Below are positions 52,840 to 60,774 of a DNA stretch of 64,000 bases, piece by piece. Position numbers and translations under genes: made by a program. The DNA comes from Alterinioella nitratireducens (GTDB taxonomy: Bacteria > Pseudomonadota > Alphaproteobacteria > Rhodobacterales > Rhodobacteraceae): positions 29,633-93,632 of the forward strand of contig NZ_JABJVX010000013.1 in the NCBI RefSeq assembly GCF_013155465.1, given 5' to 3'. Under the pieces are notes generated by a model, which ran no database searches, was not told the origin of the DNA, and saw nothing but the letters and a program-made list of their open reading frames with translations. Position 1 is the first letter of the stretch; each line of letters opens with the position of its first letter.

Positions 52840-54339
52840 ATGGAAAATCTGGGTCATTGGATCGACGGCAAGCGTGTGCCGGGCGAAGCTGCGCGGCAAT
52901 CGGATGTCTACAACCCCGCCACCGGCGAGGTGCAGGCCAAGCTGGCGCTGGCCTCCAGGGACGAGGTTGACGCCGCCATCGCCAAGGCCGCCGAGGCGCA
53001 GGTCGCCTGGGGGGCCACCAACCCGCAGCGGCGGGCGCGCGTGATGATGGCGCTGGTGCACCTGATCAACCGCGACATGGACAAGCTGGCCGAAGCGCTG
53101 AGCCGTGAGCATGGCAAGACCTTCCCCGATGCCAAGGGCGACGTGCAGCGCGGCCTGGAAGTGATCGAATACTGCATCGGCGCGCCGCAGATGCTGAAGG
53201 GCGAGTTCACCGACAGCGCAGGCCCCGGCATCGACATGTATTCCATGCGCCAGCCGCTTGGCGTCGTGGCCTCGATCACGCCGTTCAACTTCCCCGCCAT
53301 GATCCCGCTCTGGGGCATGGGACCGGCGCTGGCCTGTGGCAATGCGATGATCCTGAAACCGTCCGAGCGGGATCCGTCCGTGCCCCTGATGCTGGCGGAG
53401 CTGTGCAAGGAAGCCGGCCTGCCCGATGGCGTGTTGCAGGTCGTCAATGGCGACAAGGAAGCGGTCGATGCGATCCTCGACAATGAAACCGTGCAGGCCG
53501 TGGCCTTCGTCGGCTCGACCCCGATCGCGCATTACATCTATTCCCGCGCCACCGCGAACGGCAAGCGCGCGCAGTGCTTCGGCGGCGCCAAGAACCACAT
53601 GATCATCATGCCCGACGCCGATCTGGACCAGGCTGCCGATGCGCTGGTTGGCGCGGGCTATGGCGCCGCTGGCGAACGCTGCATGGCCATTTCCGTGGCC
53701 GTCCCGGTGGGTGAGGACACCGCCGACAAGCTGATCGAGAAGCTGGTGCCGCGTGTCGAGGCGCTGAAGGTCGGCCCCTACACCGCCGGTGACGATGTCG
53801 ATTACGGCCCCGTCGTGACGGCGGCGGCCAAGCAGAATATCGAACGGCTGGTGCAGACCGGCATCGACCAGGGCGCGAAGCTGGCAGTGGATGGGCGCGG
53901 CTTCAGCCTGCAAGGCTACGAGGATGGCTTTTTCGTCGGGCCGCACCTGTTCGATCACGTGGCGCCCGATATGGACATCTACCGTCAGGAGATCTTCGGC
54001 CCGGTCCTCTCGACCGTGCGGGCGGGATCCTACGAGGAGGCCATCGGCCTTGCCATGTCCCACGAATACGGCAACGGCACCGCGATCTACACCCGCGATG
54101 GCGACACCGCGCGCGATTTCGCCAACCGGATCAATATCGGCATGGTCGGCGTCAACGTGCCGATCCCGGTGCCGCTGGCCTATCACACCTTCGGCGGCTG
54201 GAAGAAATCGGGCTTTGGCGATCTGAACCAGCACGGGCCGGACGCGTTCAAGTTCTACACCCGCACCAAGACCGTGACCGCGCGCTGGCCGAGCGGCATC
54301 AAGGAAGGCGGCGAGTTCAACTTCAAGGCGATGGACTGA
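52840..54339 (+). CDS. mmsA: CoA-acylating methylmalonate-semialdehyde dehydrogenase
   Basis: 499 residues of the aldehyde dehydrogenase superfamily. ITPFNFPAMIPLWGMGPALA, FVGSTPIAHYIY and the catalytic Cys segment GAAGERCMAISVAVPVG are as in MmsA, which converts methylmalonate semialdehyde to propionyl-CoA and CO2 in valine and inositol breakdown. AGGAGGATGTC is a strong ribosome site. A rho-independent terminator ends the transcript, separating it from the rest of the pathway 2.5 kb downstream. Confidence 0.95.
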   Translation: MENLGHWIDGKRVPGEAARQSDVYNPATGEVQAKLALASRDEVDAAIAKAAEAQVAWGATNPQRRARVMMALVHLINRDMDKLAEALSREHGKTFPDAKGDVQRGLEVIEYCIGAPQMLKGEFTDSAGPGIDMYSMRQPLGVVASITPFNFPAMIPLWGMGPALACGNAMILKPSERDPSVPLMLAELCKEAGLPDGVLQVVNGDKEAVDAILDNETVQAVAFVGSTPIAHYIYSRATANGKRAQCFGGAKNHMIIMPDADLDQAADALVGAGYGAAGERCMAISVAVPVGEDTADKLIEKLVPRVEALKVGPYTAGDDVDYGPVVTAAAKQNIERLVQTGIDQGAKLAVDGRGFSLQGYEDGFFVGPHLFDHVAPDMDIYRQEIFGPVLSTVRAGSYEEAIGLAMSHEYGNGTAIYTRDGDTARDFANRINIGMVGVNVPIPVPLAYHTFGGWKKSGFGDLNQHGPDAFKFYTRTKTVTARWPSGIKEGGEFNFKAMD

Positions 54340-54362
54340 GCCCCGCCCGATCCCCGCAACTG

Positions 54363-54394
54363 AAAGGCCCCGCCCCCCGGTGCGGGGCCTTTTT
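54363..54394 (+). terminator. Rho-independent terminator of mmsA
   Basis: GGCCCCGC (54366-54373) pairs with GCGGGGCC (54382-54389) and is followed by TTTTTA; flanking AAA extends the stem. It lies 26 bases past the mmsA stop. Confidence 0.92.
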
Positions 54395-54438
54395 ACATCG
54401 CATGCGCGGCGACAGCGGCAGCATGACCGATTAATTGT

Positions 54439-54470
54439 TTCGCAAACGGAAACGATCACGCGTTTGTGAA
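54439..54470. promoter_or_regulatory. Inverted repeat resembling the mmsA operator
   Basis: TTCGCAAACG (54439-54448) and CGTTTGTGAA (54461-54470) are inverted copies with one mismatch, 12 bases apart. The left arm matches the half-site in the lysR-mmsA gap. It lies just before the gene starting at 54493 and may bind the same regulator. Confidence 0.45.
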
Positions 54471-54492
54471 CGACGTGGGCGACCCGGAAGCA

Positions 54493-54999
54493 ATGGACGC
54501 AAGGCCCCTGCCCGCGCTATGCGTGACTGAAACCACGTTCGAACCGCTCAACCCTCTGACCAGAGAGGACAAACCAACGGTGCCTGCCAGCTTTACCATC
54601 CTGCCCCGGCGCGGCCTCGTCTATGTCGACTACGCGGGCCATGTCGGCCTGGCGGAGGTTTTTTCCATCGTCGAGGCCTATGACCGCCACCCCGACCGCC
54701 ACCCAGACCAGCGCCACCTGGTCGACCTGACCCGCGTGACGGGGTTCGAGCATGACCCGCTGACGCTGATGAAACTGCAGGCGCGCAAGGCGGATATCTT
54801 CACCACCACGGCCATGCCGAGCCTCGTCGTCTATATCGCGCCGACACGGGTGGCCATGGCCCTGGCGCAACTTGCCATGCGGTCCTGGGACGGCAACGAC
54901 AAGATCATCGTGCGCCTGCAACAGGACGAGGCCGGGGCGCTGAACCTTCTGGGACTGCGCCACCGCACGGTCGCGGAACTGCTCAAGGCCGATGCCTGA
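54493..54999 (+). CDS. Hypothetical protein, possible STAS/SpoIIAA-like fold
   Basis: 168 residues. No known signature. ILPRRGLVYVDYAGHVGLAE followed by DQRHLVDLTRVTGFEHDPLT has the alternating strand/helix pattern and central Asp-Leu-Thr of SpoIIAA-like proteins (found in small signalling proteins), so a STAS-type fold is possible. No signal peptide. ATG 54493 (CGGAAG upstream) is chosen over GTG 54466, which would lie inside the inverted repeat. It overlaps nothing and precedes the cupredoxin gene by 94 bases. Confidence 0.6.
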   Translation: MDARPLPALCVTETTFEPLNPLTREDKPTVPASFTILPRRGLVYVDYAGHVGLAEVFSIVEAYDRHPDRHPDQRHLVDLTRVTGFEHDPLTLMKLQARKADIFTTTAMPSLVVYIAPTRVAMALAQLAMRSWDGNDKIIVRLQQDEAGALNLLGLRHRTVAELLKADA

Positions 55000-55093
55000 C
55001 CCTGCGCACGAAACCGTTACCGGGCCAAAAAATCATTTACAGCCCGCGCCCCCGACCGCCATCTTCGCCGCTAGTGAAAAGGAGTATTGCACC

Positions 55094-55435
55094 ATGACCG
55101 ATATCCCCCGCCGCACCGCCATCGCCACGATCCTCGCGGCCCCCCTTGCCCTTTCCGTCAGCCGTGCGCGTGCCGCGAGCCACGCCGCCGCGCATGAGGT
55201 CATGATCCAGGGCTTCGCGTTCAGCCCCGCCGAGCTTGAGGTTGCGGCAGGCGACACCGTCAGCTTCACCAATGCCGACAACGCGCCCCATACCGCCACC
55301 GCGATGGATGGCAGCTTCGACACCGGGCGGCTGAATGGCGGCGAAAGCGGCACCATCACCGTCGCCGAGGCCGGAACCCATGAGTTCAAGTGCAACTTTC
55401 ACCCGGCGATGCGCGGCACCATCACCGCGACCTGA
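55094..55435 (+). CDS. Periplasmic type-1 copper protein (cupredoxin)
   Basis: 113 residues. The export signal includes PRRTAIATILAAPLAL, with adjacent Arg residues hinting at Tat export. The mature cupredoxin fold carries the copper ligands: His in NAPHTATA, then FKCNFHPAMRG supplying Cys, His and Met. It resembles amicyanin/pseudoazurin-like carriers that shuttle electrons to dehydrogenases or oxidases. AAAAGGAG precedes the ATG and a terminator follows, so it is monocistronic. Confidence 0.88.
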   Translation: MTDIPRRTAIATILAAPLALSVSRARAASHAAAHEVMIQGFAFSPAELEVAAGDTVSFTNADNAPHTATAMDGSFDTGRLNGGESGTITVAEAGTHEFKCNFHPAMRGTITAT

Positions 55436-55459
55436 AATCGGGCGCCATCTCCACGAAAG

Positions 55460-55488
55460 AAAGGGGCCGCATCTTGCGACCCCTTTTT
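55460..55488 (+). terminator. Rho-independent terminator of the cupredoxin gene
   Basis: AAAGGGG (55460-55466) and CGCA (55468-55471) pair with TGCG (55475-55478) and CCCCTTT, followed by a T-run; one mismatch (55467/55479) interrupts the stem. It lies 24 bases after the stop. Confidence 0.88.
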
Positions 55489-55675
55489 CATGTCTGAAAA
55501 GTCTTTCGTGATGAAACCGGTGCGGGCGGATCAATCGCCCTGAACGCGTCTGTCTCCTCGGTCAATGATCTGGCCATGGGTCGCGCGACGCCCCGGCCCG
55601 GTTCAAAGTTTTTTCCTTGGCAAATCCCGCCCAACCCGGTTTTCTGCCGTGAAACGGCCCGAAAGGAGCAGGCCC

Positions 55676-56809
55676 ATGCCGCAAGACCCGCCCCCGTTTT
55701 CGATCGGGATCGAGGAGGAATACCTGCTGGTCGACCTCGAGACCTGCGACCTGGCCGTCGCGCCGCCCAGGCTGATGGAGGCCTGCAAGGCCGAGCTTGA
55801 GGGTCAGGTTTCCCCCGAATTCCTGCAATGCCAGATCGAGATCGGCACCCGCGTCTGCGCCAATATCGACGAGGCGCGCGGCGATCTGCGCCGGTTGCGC
55901 GGCTGCGTCGCCCGCATCGCGGGGGATCACGGGCTGGCGCCGATCGCCGTCTCCTGCCACCCCTTCGCCGACTGGAAGGACCAGATCCATACCGACAAGG
56001 ACCGCTACAACACCCTGGCCCGCGACCTTGGCGGCGTGGTCGAGCGGATGCTGATCTGCGGGATGCACGTGCATGTCGGCCTCGACGATGACGATCTGCG
56101 CAACGACCTGATGGGGCAGCTCAGCTATTTCCTGCCGCATCTTCTGGCGCTGTCGGCCTCCTCGCCCTATTGGCAGGGGCGCGATACTGGCCTCGCCTCC
56201 TATCGGCTGACGGTGTTCGACAACCTGCCGCGCACCGGGCTGCCGCCGCATTTCCCGTCCTTCTCGGATTATGAGCGCACCGCCGACGCCCTGATCGAGC
56301 TTGGCGTGATCGAGGACAGTTCCAAGATCTGGTGGGATCTGCGCCCCTCGGCCCAGTTCCCGACGCTGGAGACCCGGATCTGCGATGTCAGCCCCCGGCT
56401 GGAGGACACGCTGACCCTGGCCGCCCTCATTCAGAGCCTGTCGCGCATGCTGTTCCGGCTGCGCGAACGCAATCAGCGCTGGCGGCTCTATGACAGCTTC
56501 CTGGTGGGCGAAAACCGCTGGCGCGCGCAGCGCTATGGCACAGCCGAAGGGCTGATAGATTTCGGCCGCCGCGCCATCGTGCCGTTTCACGAGCTGATGG
56601 ATGAGCTGATCGAATTGACCGCCGAGGATGCCGACGCCCTGGGCTGCCGCAAGGAGGTGGAGAACGCCCGCGACATGCAGGCGCGCGGCACCTCGTCCGA
56701 GCGGCAACGCGCGGTCTATGCCGCCGAGAAACACGCAGGCAAGGACCACGCCGAGGCGATGCGCGGCGTCGTGCGCCACCTGATCGAGGAATTTCACGCC
56801 GATCTTTGA
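55676..56809 (+). CDS. Carboxylate-amine ligase (YbdK/glutamate-cysteine ligase 2 family)
   Basis: 377 residues. [20 protein letters not shown] at the N-terminus, [13 protein letters not shown], and [19 protein letters not shown] are signatures of GCS2-type ATP-dependent ligases. Members make gamma-glutamyl bonds weakly in E. coli YbdK; the true substrate here is unknown. ATG 55676 has AAAGGAG upstream, and the 37-residue extension is rejected. It ends just before the promoter of the valine operon. Confidence 0.88.
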   Translation: MPQDPPPFSIGIEEEYLLVDLETCDLAVAPPRLMEACKAELEGQVSPEFLQCQIEIGTRVCANIDEARGDLRRLRGCVARIAGDHGLAPIAVSCHPFADWKDQIHTDKDRYNTLARDLGGVVERMLICGMHVHVGLDDDDLRNDLMGQLSYFLPHLLALSASSPYWQGRDTGLASYRLTVFDNLPRTGLPPHFPSFSDYERTADALIELGVIEDSSKIWWDLRPSAQFPTLETRICDVSPRLEDTLTLAALIQSLSRMLFRLRERNQRWRLYDSFLVGENRWRAQRYGTAEGLIDFGRRAIVPFHELMDELIELTAEDADALGCRKEVENARDMQARGTSSERQRAVYAAEKHAGKDHAEAMRGVVRHLIEEFHADL

Positions 56810-56815
56810 CTCCGG

Positions 56816-56860
56816 TTGAAAAACTCCTGCAACATTTGCTAATTAAACAAGTGTTCAATT
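56816..56860 (+). promoter_or_regulatory. Promoter and TetR-like operator of the isobutyryl-CoA operon
   Basis: TTGAAA (56816-56821), an 18-base spacer, then TAATTA (56840-56845) form a plausible sigma-70 promoter. Overlapping its -10 is AATTAAACAAGTGTTCAATT (56841-56860), a 20-bp palindrome with matching arms at 8 of 10 positions. It is AT-rich in an otherwise GC-rich area and resembles operators of TetR-family regulators of acyl-CoA breakdown. Confidence 0.65.
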
Positions 56861-56883
56861 CCGGGGAGGGGAAACGCGCGGGC

Positions 56884-57123
56884 ATGGGGCCATTCATCGT
56901 CATCGGGACCTTCGTGGTTGGCATCGGCGTGGCCATATGGAACCATCGCCGGTATCCCGAACTGCGCCAGGCGCAGCGCGACTGGATCACCTGGCGCGAC
57001 CCGTTCGGCCTGCGGGCCTGGAAAAACCACTGGCGGATCATGCTGCAACCGGTCCTGGCGGCGGCGGCATGGCTTGTCTTCTGGGCGCTGGCCCTGGAGC
57101 TTATCAGAGGATTTGGCGAATGA
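56884..57123 (+). CDS. Small two-span membrane protein leading the isobutyryl-CoA operon
   Basis: 79 residues. Two hydrophobic segments, PFIVIGTFVVGIGVAIWNHR at the start and QPVLAAAAWLVFWALALEL at the end, frame a basic, Trp-rich loop (QRDWITWRDPFGLRAWKNHW). No family recognised. Its stop overlaps the acyl-CoA dehydrogenase start (ATGA 57120-57123) and it sits directly behind the palindromic operator, so it is likely part of the operon. ATG 56884 has GGGGAGGGG about 17 bases upstream, a rather wide spacing; an earlier TTG at 56806 is unlikely. Confidence 0.7.
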   Translation: MGPFIVIGTFVVGIGVAIWNHRRYPELRQAQRDWITWRDPFGLRAWKNHWRIMLQPVLAAAAWLVFWALALELIRGFGE

Positions 57124-58265
57124 ATTTCGAAATGACCGAAGAACAGGTGATGATCTTCGACATGGCGAGGAGCTTTGGCGAGGAGCATATCGCCCCCCAC
57201 GCGCAGGAGTGGGAGGCCGCCGGCACCATCCCCAAGACCCTCTGGCCACAGATCGCCGAGCTTGGCTTTGGCGGGCTCTATGTCTCCGAGGAATACGGCG
57301 GCTCGGGCCTTACCCGCCTCGACGCCACGCTGGTCTTCGAGGCACTGGCCATGTCCTGCCCTGCCGTGGGCAGTTTCCTGTCGATCCACAACATGTGCGG
57401 CGGCATGATCGACAAGTTCGGCAGCGACGAGACCAAGGCCAAATGGCTGCCCGACCTGTGTTCCATGGATAAGGTCTTCTCCTACTGCCTGACCGAACCG
57501 GGCTCGGGCTCGGACGCGGCGGCGCTCCGCACCCGCGCGGATCGGACCAATGACGGCTACAGGCTGAACGGCACCAAGGCCTTCATCTCGGGCGGCGGCT
57601 ATTCCGACGCCTATGTCACCATGGTGCGCACCGGCGAGGACGGGCCAAGGGGCATCTCCACCGTCGTGGTTGAGGATGGCAGCGAGGGGCTCAGCTTCGG
57701 CGCGCTGGAGAAAAAGATGGGCTGGCTCGCGCAACCCACGGCGCAGGTGCAGTTCGACGACTGTTTCGTTCCTGCCGAGAACCTCATTGGCGAGGAAGGC
57801 AAGGGGTTCAAATACGCGATGGCGGGCCTCGATGGCGGGCGTCTCAACATCGCGGCCTCCGCCCTTGGCGGCGCGCAGAACGCGCTGGACCTGACGCTGG
57901 CCTATATGGGCGAGCGCAAGGCCTTCGGCAAACCCATCGACCAGTTCCAGGGCCTGCAATTCCGCCTGGCCGAACAGGAGGTCAAACTGCAATCGGCCCG
58001 CACATTCCTGCGCCAGGCGGCCTGGAAACTGGACCAGGGCGCAGGCGACGCGTCGAAATTCTGCGCCATGGCCAAGCTTTATGTCACCGATGCCGCCTTT
58101 GACGTCGCCAACCAGTGCCTGCAACTGCATGGCGGATATGGCTACCTTGCCGATTACGGGATCGAAAAGATCGTGCGCGACCTGCGGGTGCATCAGATCC
58201 TGGAAGGCACGAACGAGATCATGCGTGTTATCATTGCCCGACAAATGCTTGCGGAGCGCAGATAA
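57120..58265 (+). CDS. Isobutyryl-CoA dehydrogenase (acyl-CoA dehydrogenase family)
   Basis: 381 residues. YCLTEPGSGSDAAALRTRAD is the FAD/substrate signature, QLHGGYGYLADYGIEKIVRD and HQILEGTNEIMRVIIARQML close the fold, and the Glu in EGTNEIMR is close to the catalytic base position. It probably oxidises isobutyryl-CoA to methacrylyl-CoA, judged from the downstream hydrolase and dehydrogenase. The start overlaps the small membrane gene by 4 bases; its stop overlaps the next start (TAATG). Confidence 0.9.
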   Translation: MNFEMTEEQVMIFDMARSFGEEHIAPHAQEWEAAGTIPKTLWPQIAELGFGGLYVSEEYGGSGLTRLDATLVFEALAMSCPAVGSFLSIHNMCGGMIDKFGSDETKAKWLPDLCSMDKVFSYCLTEPGSGSDAAALRTRADRTNDGYRLNGTKAFISGGGYSDAYVTMVRTGEDGPRGISTVVVEDGSEGLSFGALEKKMGWLAQPTAQVQFDDCFVPAENLIGEEGKGFKYAMAGLDGGRLNIAASALGGAQNALDLTLAYMGERKAFGKPIDQFQGLQFRLAEQEVKLQSARTFLRQAAWKLDQGAGDASKFCAMAKLYVTDAAFDVANQCLQLHGGYGYLADYGIEKIVRDLRVHQILEGTNEIMRVIIARQMLAERR

Positions 58266-59299
58266 TGCAGGACATTAACTGCCGCATCGAGGGCCGCGCG
58301 GGCCGCATCACCCTCAACCGCCCCAAGGCGCTGAACGCCCTGACCTGGGAGATGTGCCTGGAGATCGACAAGGCGCTGGTCCTCTGGGCCAATGACCCTT
58401 CCGTCAGCTTGCTGATCATCGACGGGCTGCCCTGCGACAAGGCCTTCTGCGCGGGCGGCGATCTGGCGCAGATGTATGAGACCGGCCGCGCAGGCGATTA
58501 CGATTACGGCCGCCGCTTCTGGCAGGACGAATACCGCATGAACGCGCGGCTTTTCAATTTCCCCAAGCCGGTCGTGACCTTCCTGCACGGCTTCGTCATG
58601 GGCGGCGGTGTCGGCGTCGGCTGCCACGGCTCGCACCGCGTGGTGTGTGAGGACAGCCGCATCGCAATGCCCGAATGCAAGGTCGGGCTGGTGCCGGATG
58701 TCGGCGGCTCGCTGCTGCTGGCGCGTGCACCGGGGCGGTTGGGCGAGTATCTCGGGATCACCTCGGGCCGGATGAAGCCGGGCGACGCGCTCCATGCCGG
58801 GTTCGCGGATTACTACATCCCGCGCGCGGCATGGGGGGCGCTGATCGAGACGCTTTGCGAGACCGGCGACTGGGAGGCCGTGGACCGCGCGGCGGAACAT
58901 GCACCCGCATCAGATCTGGCGGAAGCGAGGCCCGAGATCGACGCGCTGTTCAGCGGCGAAACCTTGCGCGACGTGGTCAACCTGCTGGAGTCGACGGAGG
59001 GCGACCTGGCCGAGAAAGCCCTCGCCGCGCTCAATCAGAACTCTCCGATATCAATGGCCTGCACGCTGGAACTCATCCATCGCGTGAGGAGTACGGACAC
59101 GATAGAAACCGCGCTGGAGATGGAATACCGTTTTACCTCGCGATCCATGGAAAAGGCCGATTTCCTGGAAGGCATCCGCGCCGTGATCATCGACAAGGAC
59201 AACGCGCCGAACTGGCGTCATGACGGCCCCAGATCCGTCCCTCCGGGTGAGGTCTCGGCCCTCCTGCGCCCGCTCGGGGCGGATGCGCTCAACATATAA
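58265..59299 (+). CDS. 3-hydroxyisobutyryl-CoA hydrolase (enoyl-CoA hydratase family)
   Basis: 344 residues, longer than ordinary crotonases and typical of HIBCH. CDKAFCAGGDLAQMYETGRA, HGFVMGGGVGVGCHGSHRVV (oxyanion hole) and PECKVGLVPDVGGSLLLARA define it. It hydrolyses 3-hydroxyisobutyryl-CoA to the free acid. ATG 58265 overlaps the preceding TAA by one base. In the same operon, mmsB takes its product. The intermediate hydration step from methacrylyl-CoA needs an enoyl-CoA hydratase not seen here. Confidence 0.92.
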   Translation: MQDINCRIEGRAGRITLNRPKALNALTWEMCLEIDKALVLWANDPSVSLLIIDGLPCDKAFCAGGDLAQMYETGRAGDYDYGRRFWQDEYRMNARLFNFPKPVVTFLHGFVMGGGVGVGCHGSHRVVCEDSRIAMPECKVGLVPDVGGSLLLARAPGRLGEYLGITSGRMKPGDALHAGFADYYIPRAAWGALIETLCETGDWEAVDRAAEHAPASDLAEARPEIDALFSGETLRDVVNLLESTEGDLAEKALAALNQNSPISMACTLELIHRVRSTDTIETALEMEYRFTSRSMEKADFLEGIRAVIIDKDNAPNWRHDGPRSVPPGEVSALLRPLGADALNI

Positions 59300-59310
59300 G
59301 GAGACATGCC

Positions 59311-60186
59311 ATGAAGATCGGATTTATCGGGCTCGGCAATATGGGCGCGCCGATGGCCGTCAATCTCGTCCGCGCGGGCCACGAGGTGACGGGCTTCGAC
59401 CTCGCCGCGCCCTGCCCCGACGGTGTCGCCAAAGCAGCCAGCGCGCCCGAGGCCGCCAAGGGGGCCGAGATCGTCATCACCATGTTGCCCAACGGCGCGA
59501 TCCTGAAATCGGTCGCCGAGGAGATCATCCCGGCGATGGACAAGGGCGCGGTGCTGCTGGATTGCTCCACCGTCGAGGTCGAAGCCGCGCGCGACGCGGC
59601 GGCGGCCTGCGACAAGGCCGGTCTCGGCTTCCTCGATGCGCCCGTCTCGGGCGGTGTCGGCGGCGCCGCGGGCGGCACGCTCACCTTCATGGTCGGCGGT
59701 GGCGAGGCGGCCTTTGCGACCGCCAGGCCGCTTTTCGAGATCATGGGCCAGAAGGCGGTGCATTGCGGCCCCGCGGGCAATGGTCAGGCCGCCAAGATCT
59801 GCAACAACATGATCCTTGGCATCACCATGATCGGCACCTGCGAGGCCTTCGCGCTGGCCGACAAGCTCGGCCTCGACCGGCAGGCCATGTTCGATGTTGT
59901 CTCCACCTCTTCTGGCTACAGCTGGTCGATGAACGCCTATTGCCCGGCCCCCGGCATCGGGCCGCAGAGCCCCGCCGATAACGGCTACAAACCCGGTTTC
60001 GCCGCCGACCTGATGCTGAAGGACCTGCGGCTTGCGCAAGCCGCCGCCGAGGCTGCCGATGCCGACACGCCCCTGGGCGAGGCCGCGATGCGTCTTTATG
60101 AAACCTTCGTCGAGTCCGAGGATGGCAAGGGCCGCGACTTCTCGGCCATGCTGCCCCGCTTCGAGAAGCGCGGTCGCTCCGGATAG
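59311..60186 (+). CDS. mmsB: 3-hydroxyisobutyrate dehydrogenase
   Basis: 291 residues. FIGLGNMGAPMAVNLVRAGH is the Rossmann NAD site, DAPVSGGVGGAAGGTLTFMV the substrate loop, and GQAAKICNNMILGITMIGTC holds the catalytic Lys. It makes methylmalonate semialdehyde, which mmsA at 52840 uses. AAGGAGACATGCC precedes the ATG, 11 bases after the hydrolase stop. Confidence 0.95.
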   Translation: MKIGFIGLGNMGAPMAVNLVRAGHEVTGFDLAAPCPDGVAKAASAPEAAKGAEIVITMLPNGAILKSVAEEIIPAMDKGAVLLDCSTVEVEAARDAAAACDKAGLGFLDAPVSGGVGGAAGGTLTFMVGGGEAAFATARPLFEIMGQKAVHCGPAGNGQAAKICNNMILGITMIGTCEAFALADKLGLDRQAMFDVVSTSSGYSWSMNAYCPAPGIGPQSPADNGYKPGFAADLMLKDLRLAQAAAEAADADTPLGEAAMRLYETFVESEDGKGRDFSAMLPRFEKRGRSG

Positions 60187-60193
60187 GGCCCCC

Positions 60194-60270
60194 GCGAGTC
60201 GGGTCCGGGTCAAGGCGCGCGTCAGCGCCCGCGCAAGGCGCGGCTTGGCCTTGAGGCGGGCGCGACTCGC
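60194..60270. repeat. 77-base nested inverted repeat after mmsB
   Basis: Outer arms GCGAGTCG (60194-60201) and CGACTCGC (60263-60270) and inner arms TCAAGGC (60210-60216) and GCCTTGA (60248-60254) are all perfect and in the nested order of a single stem-loop, with GCGC-rich hairpins inside. It begins 7 bases past the mmsB stop; perhaps a stable 3' structure of the operon. Confidence 0.55.
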
Positions 60271-60392
60271 AGAAACCCTTGAACTGGCGCTTTGAAGGGC
60301 GGATCGCCCCCTCAAACGCCTCTCAGCAAACGGGGCCTTCGCCCGCCCAAACCCCGAACCTCACGGACAAGATCACAAACCTCTCCCCTCGC

Positions 60393-60412
60393 ATTTTTCT
60401 TGCAAGAAAAAT
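60393..60412. repeat. 20-bp AT-rich palindrome
   Basis: ATTTTTCTTGCAAGAAAAAT is perfect and stands out in GC-rich surroundings between mmsB and the tRNA-Asp pair. It belongs by look to the same class as the hairpins at 1741-1795. The rest of 60271-60458 has no gene I can support. Confidence 0.65.
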
Positions 60413-60458
60413 CGCCCTCGCCCGTCAGGGCAACAACGATCCAAGGAGAGGGACTAAA

Positions 60459-60535
60459 TGGCGCGGTTGACGGGGCTCGAACCCGCGACCTCCGGCGTGA
60501 CAGGCCGGCACTCTAACCAACTGAGCTACAACCGC
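60459..60535 (-). tRNA. tRNA-Asp (anticodon GTC), copy 2
   Basis: Acceptor arms GCGGTTG (60535-60529) and CAACCGC (60469-60463), discriminator G and encoded CCA at 60461-60459. The anticodon loop CTGTCAC gives GTC. 77 bases, identical to the next copy upstream on this strand. Confidence 0.96.
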
Positions 60536-60579
60536 GCAGGTGCCTTTCGGCGTGGGCTTTTCGCCCGGATCTGCAGCGG

Positions 60580-60656
60580 TGGCGCGGTTGACGGGGCTCG
60601 AACCCGCGACCTCCGGCGTGACAGGCCGGCACTCTAACCAACTGAGCTACAACCGC
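60580..60656 (-). tRNA. tRNA-Asp (anticodon GTC), copy 1
   Basis: Same 77-base sequence as the copy at 60459-60535, with acceptor GCGGTTG starting at 60656 and CCA at 60582-60580. The 44-base spacer between copies is unlike the flanks, so the tandem likely arose by duplication of the gene and is transcribed as one unit. Confidence 0.96.
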
Positions 60657-60774
60657 CCGCTGCAATGCCGCCTGGCCCCGAAGGCCCACCCGGCATGTTC
60701 GGGCGGTTCTAGGGCCCATCCCCGCCCTCGTCAAGCGCGGTTTCACCCCGATCTGGCCCGTCGCGGAAAAAACT

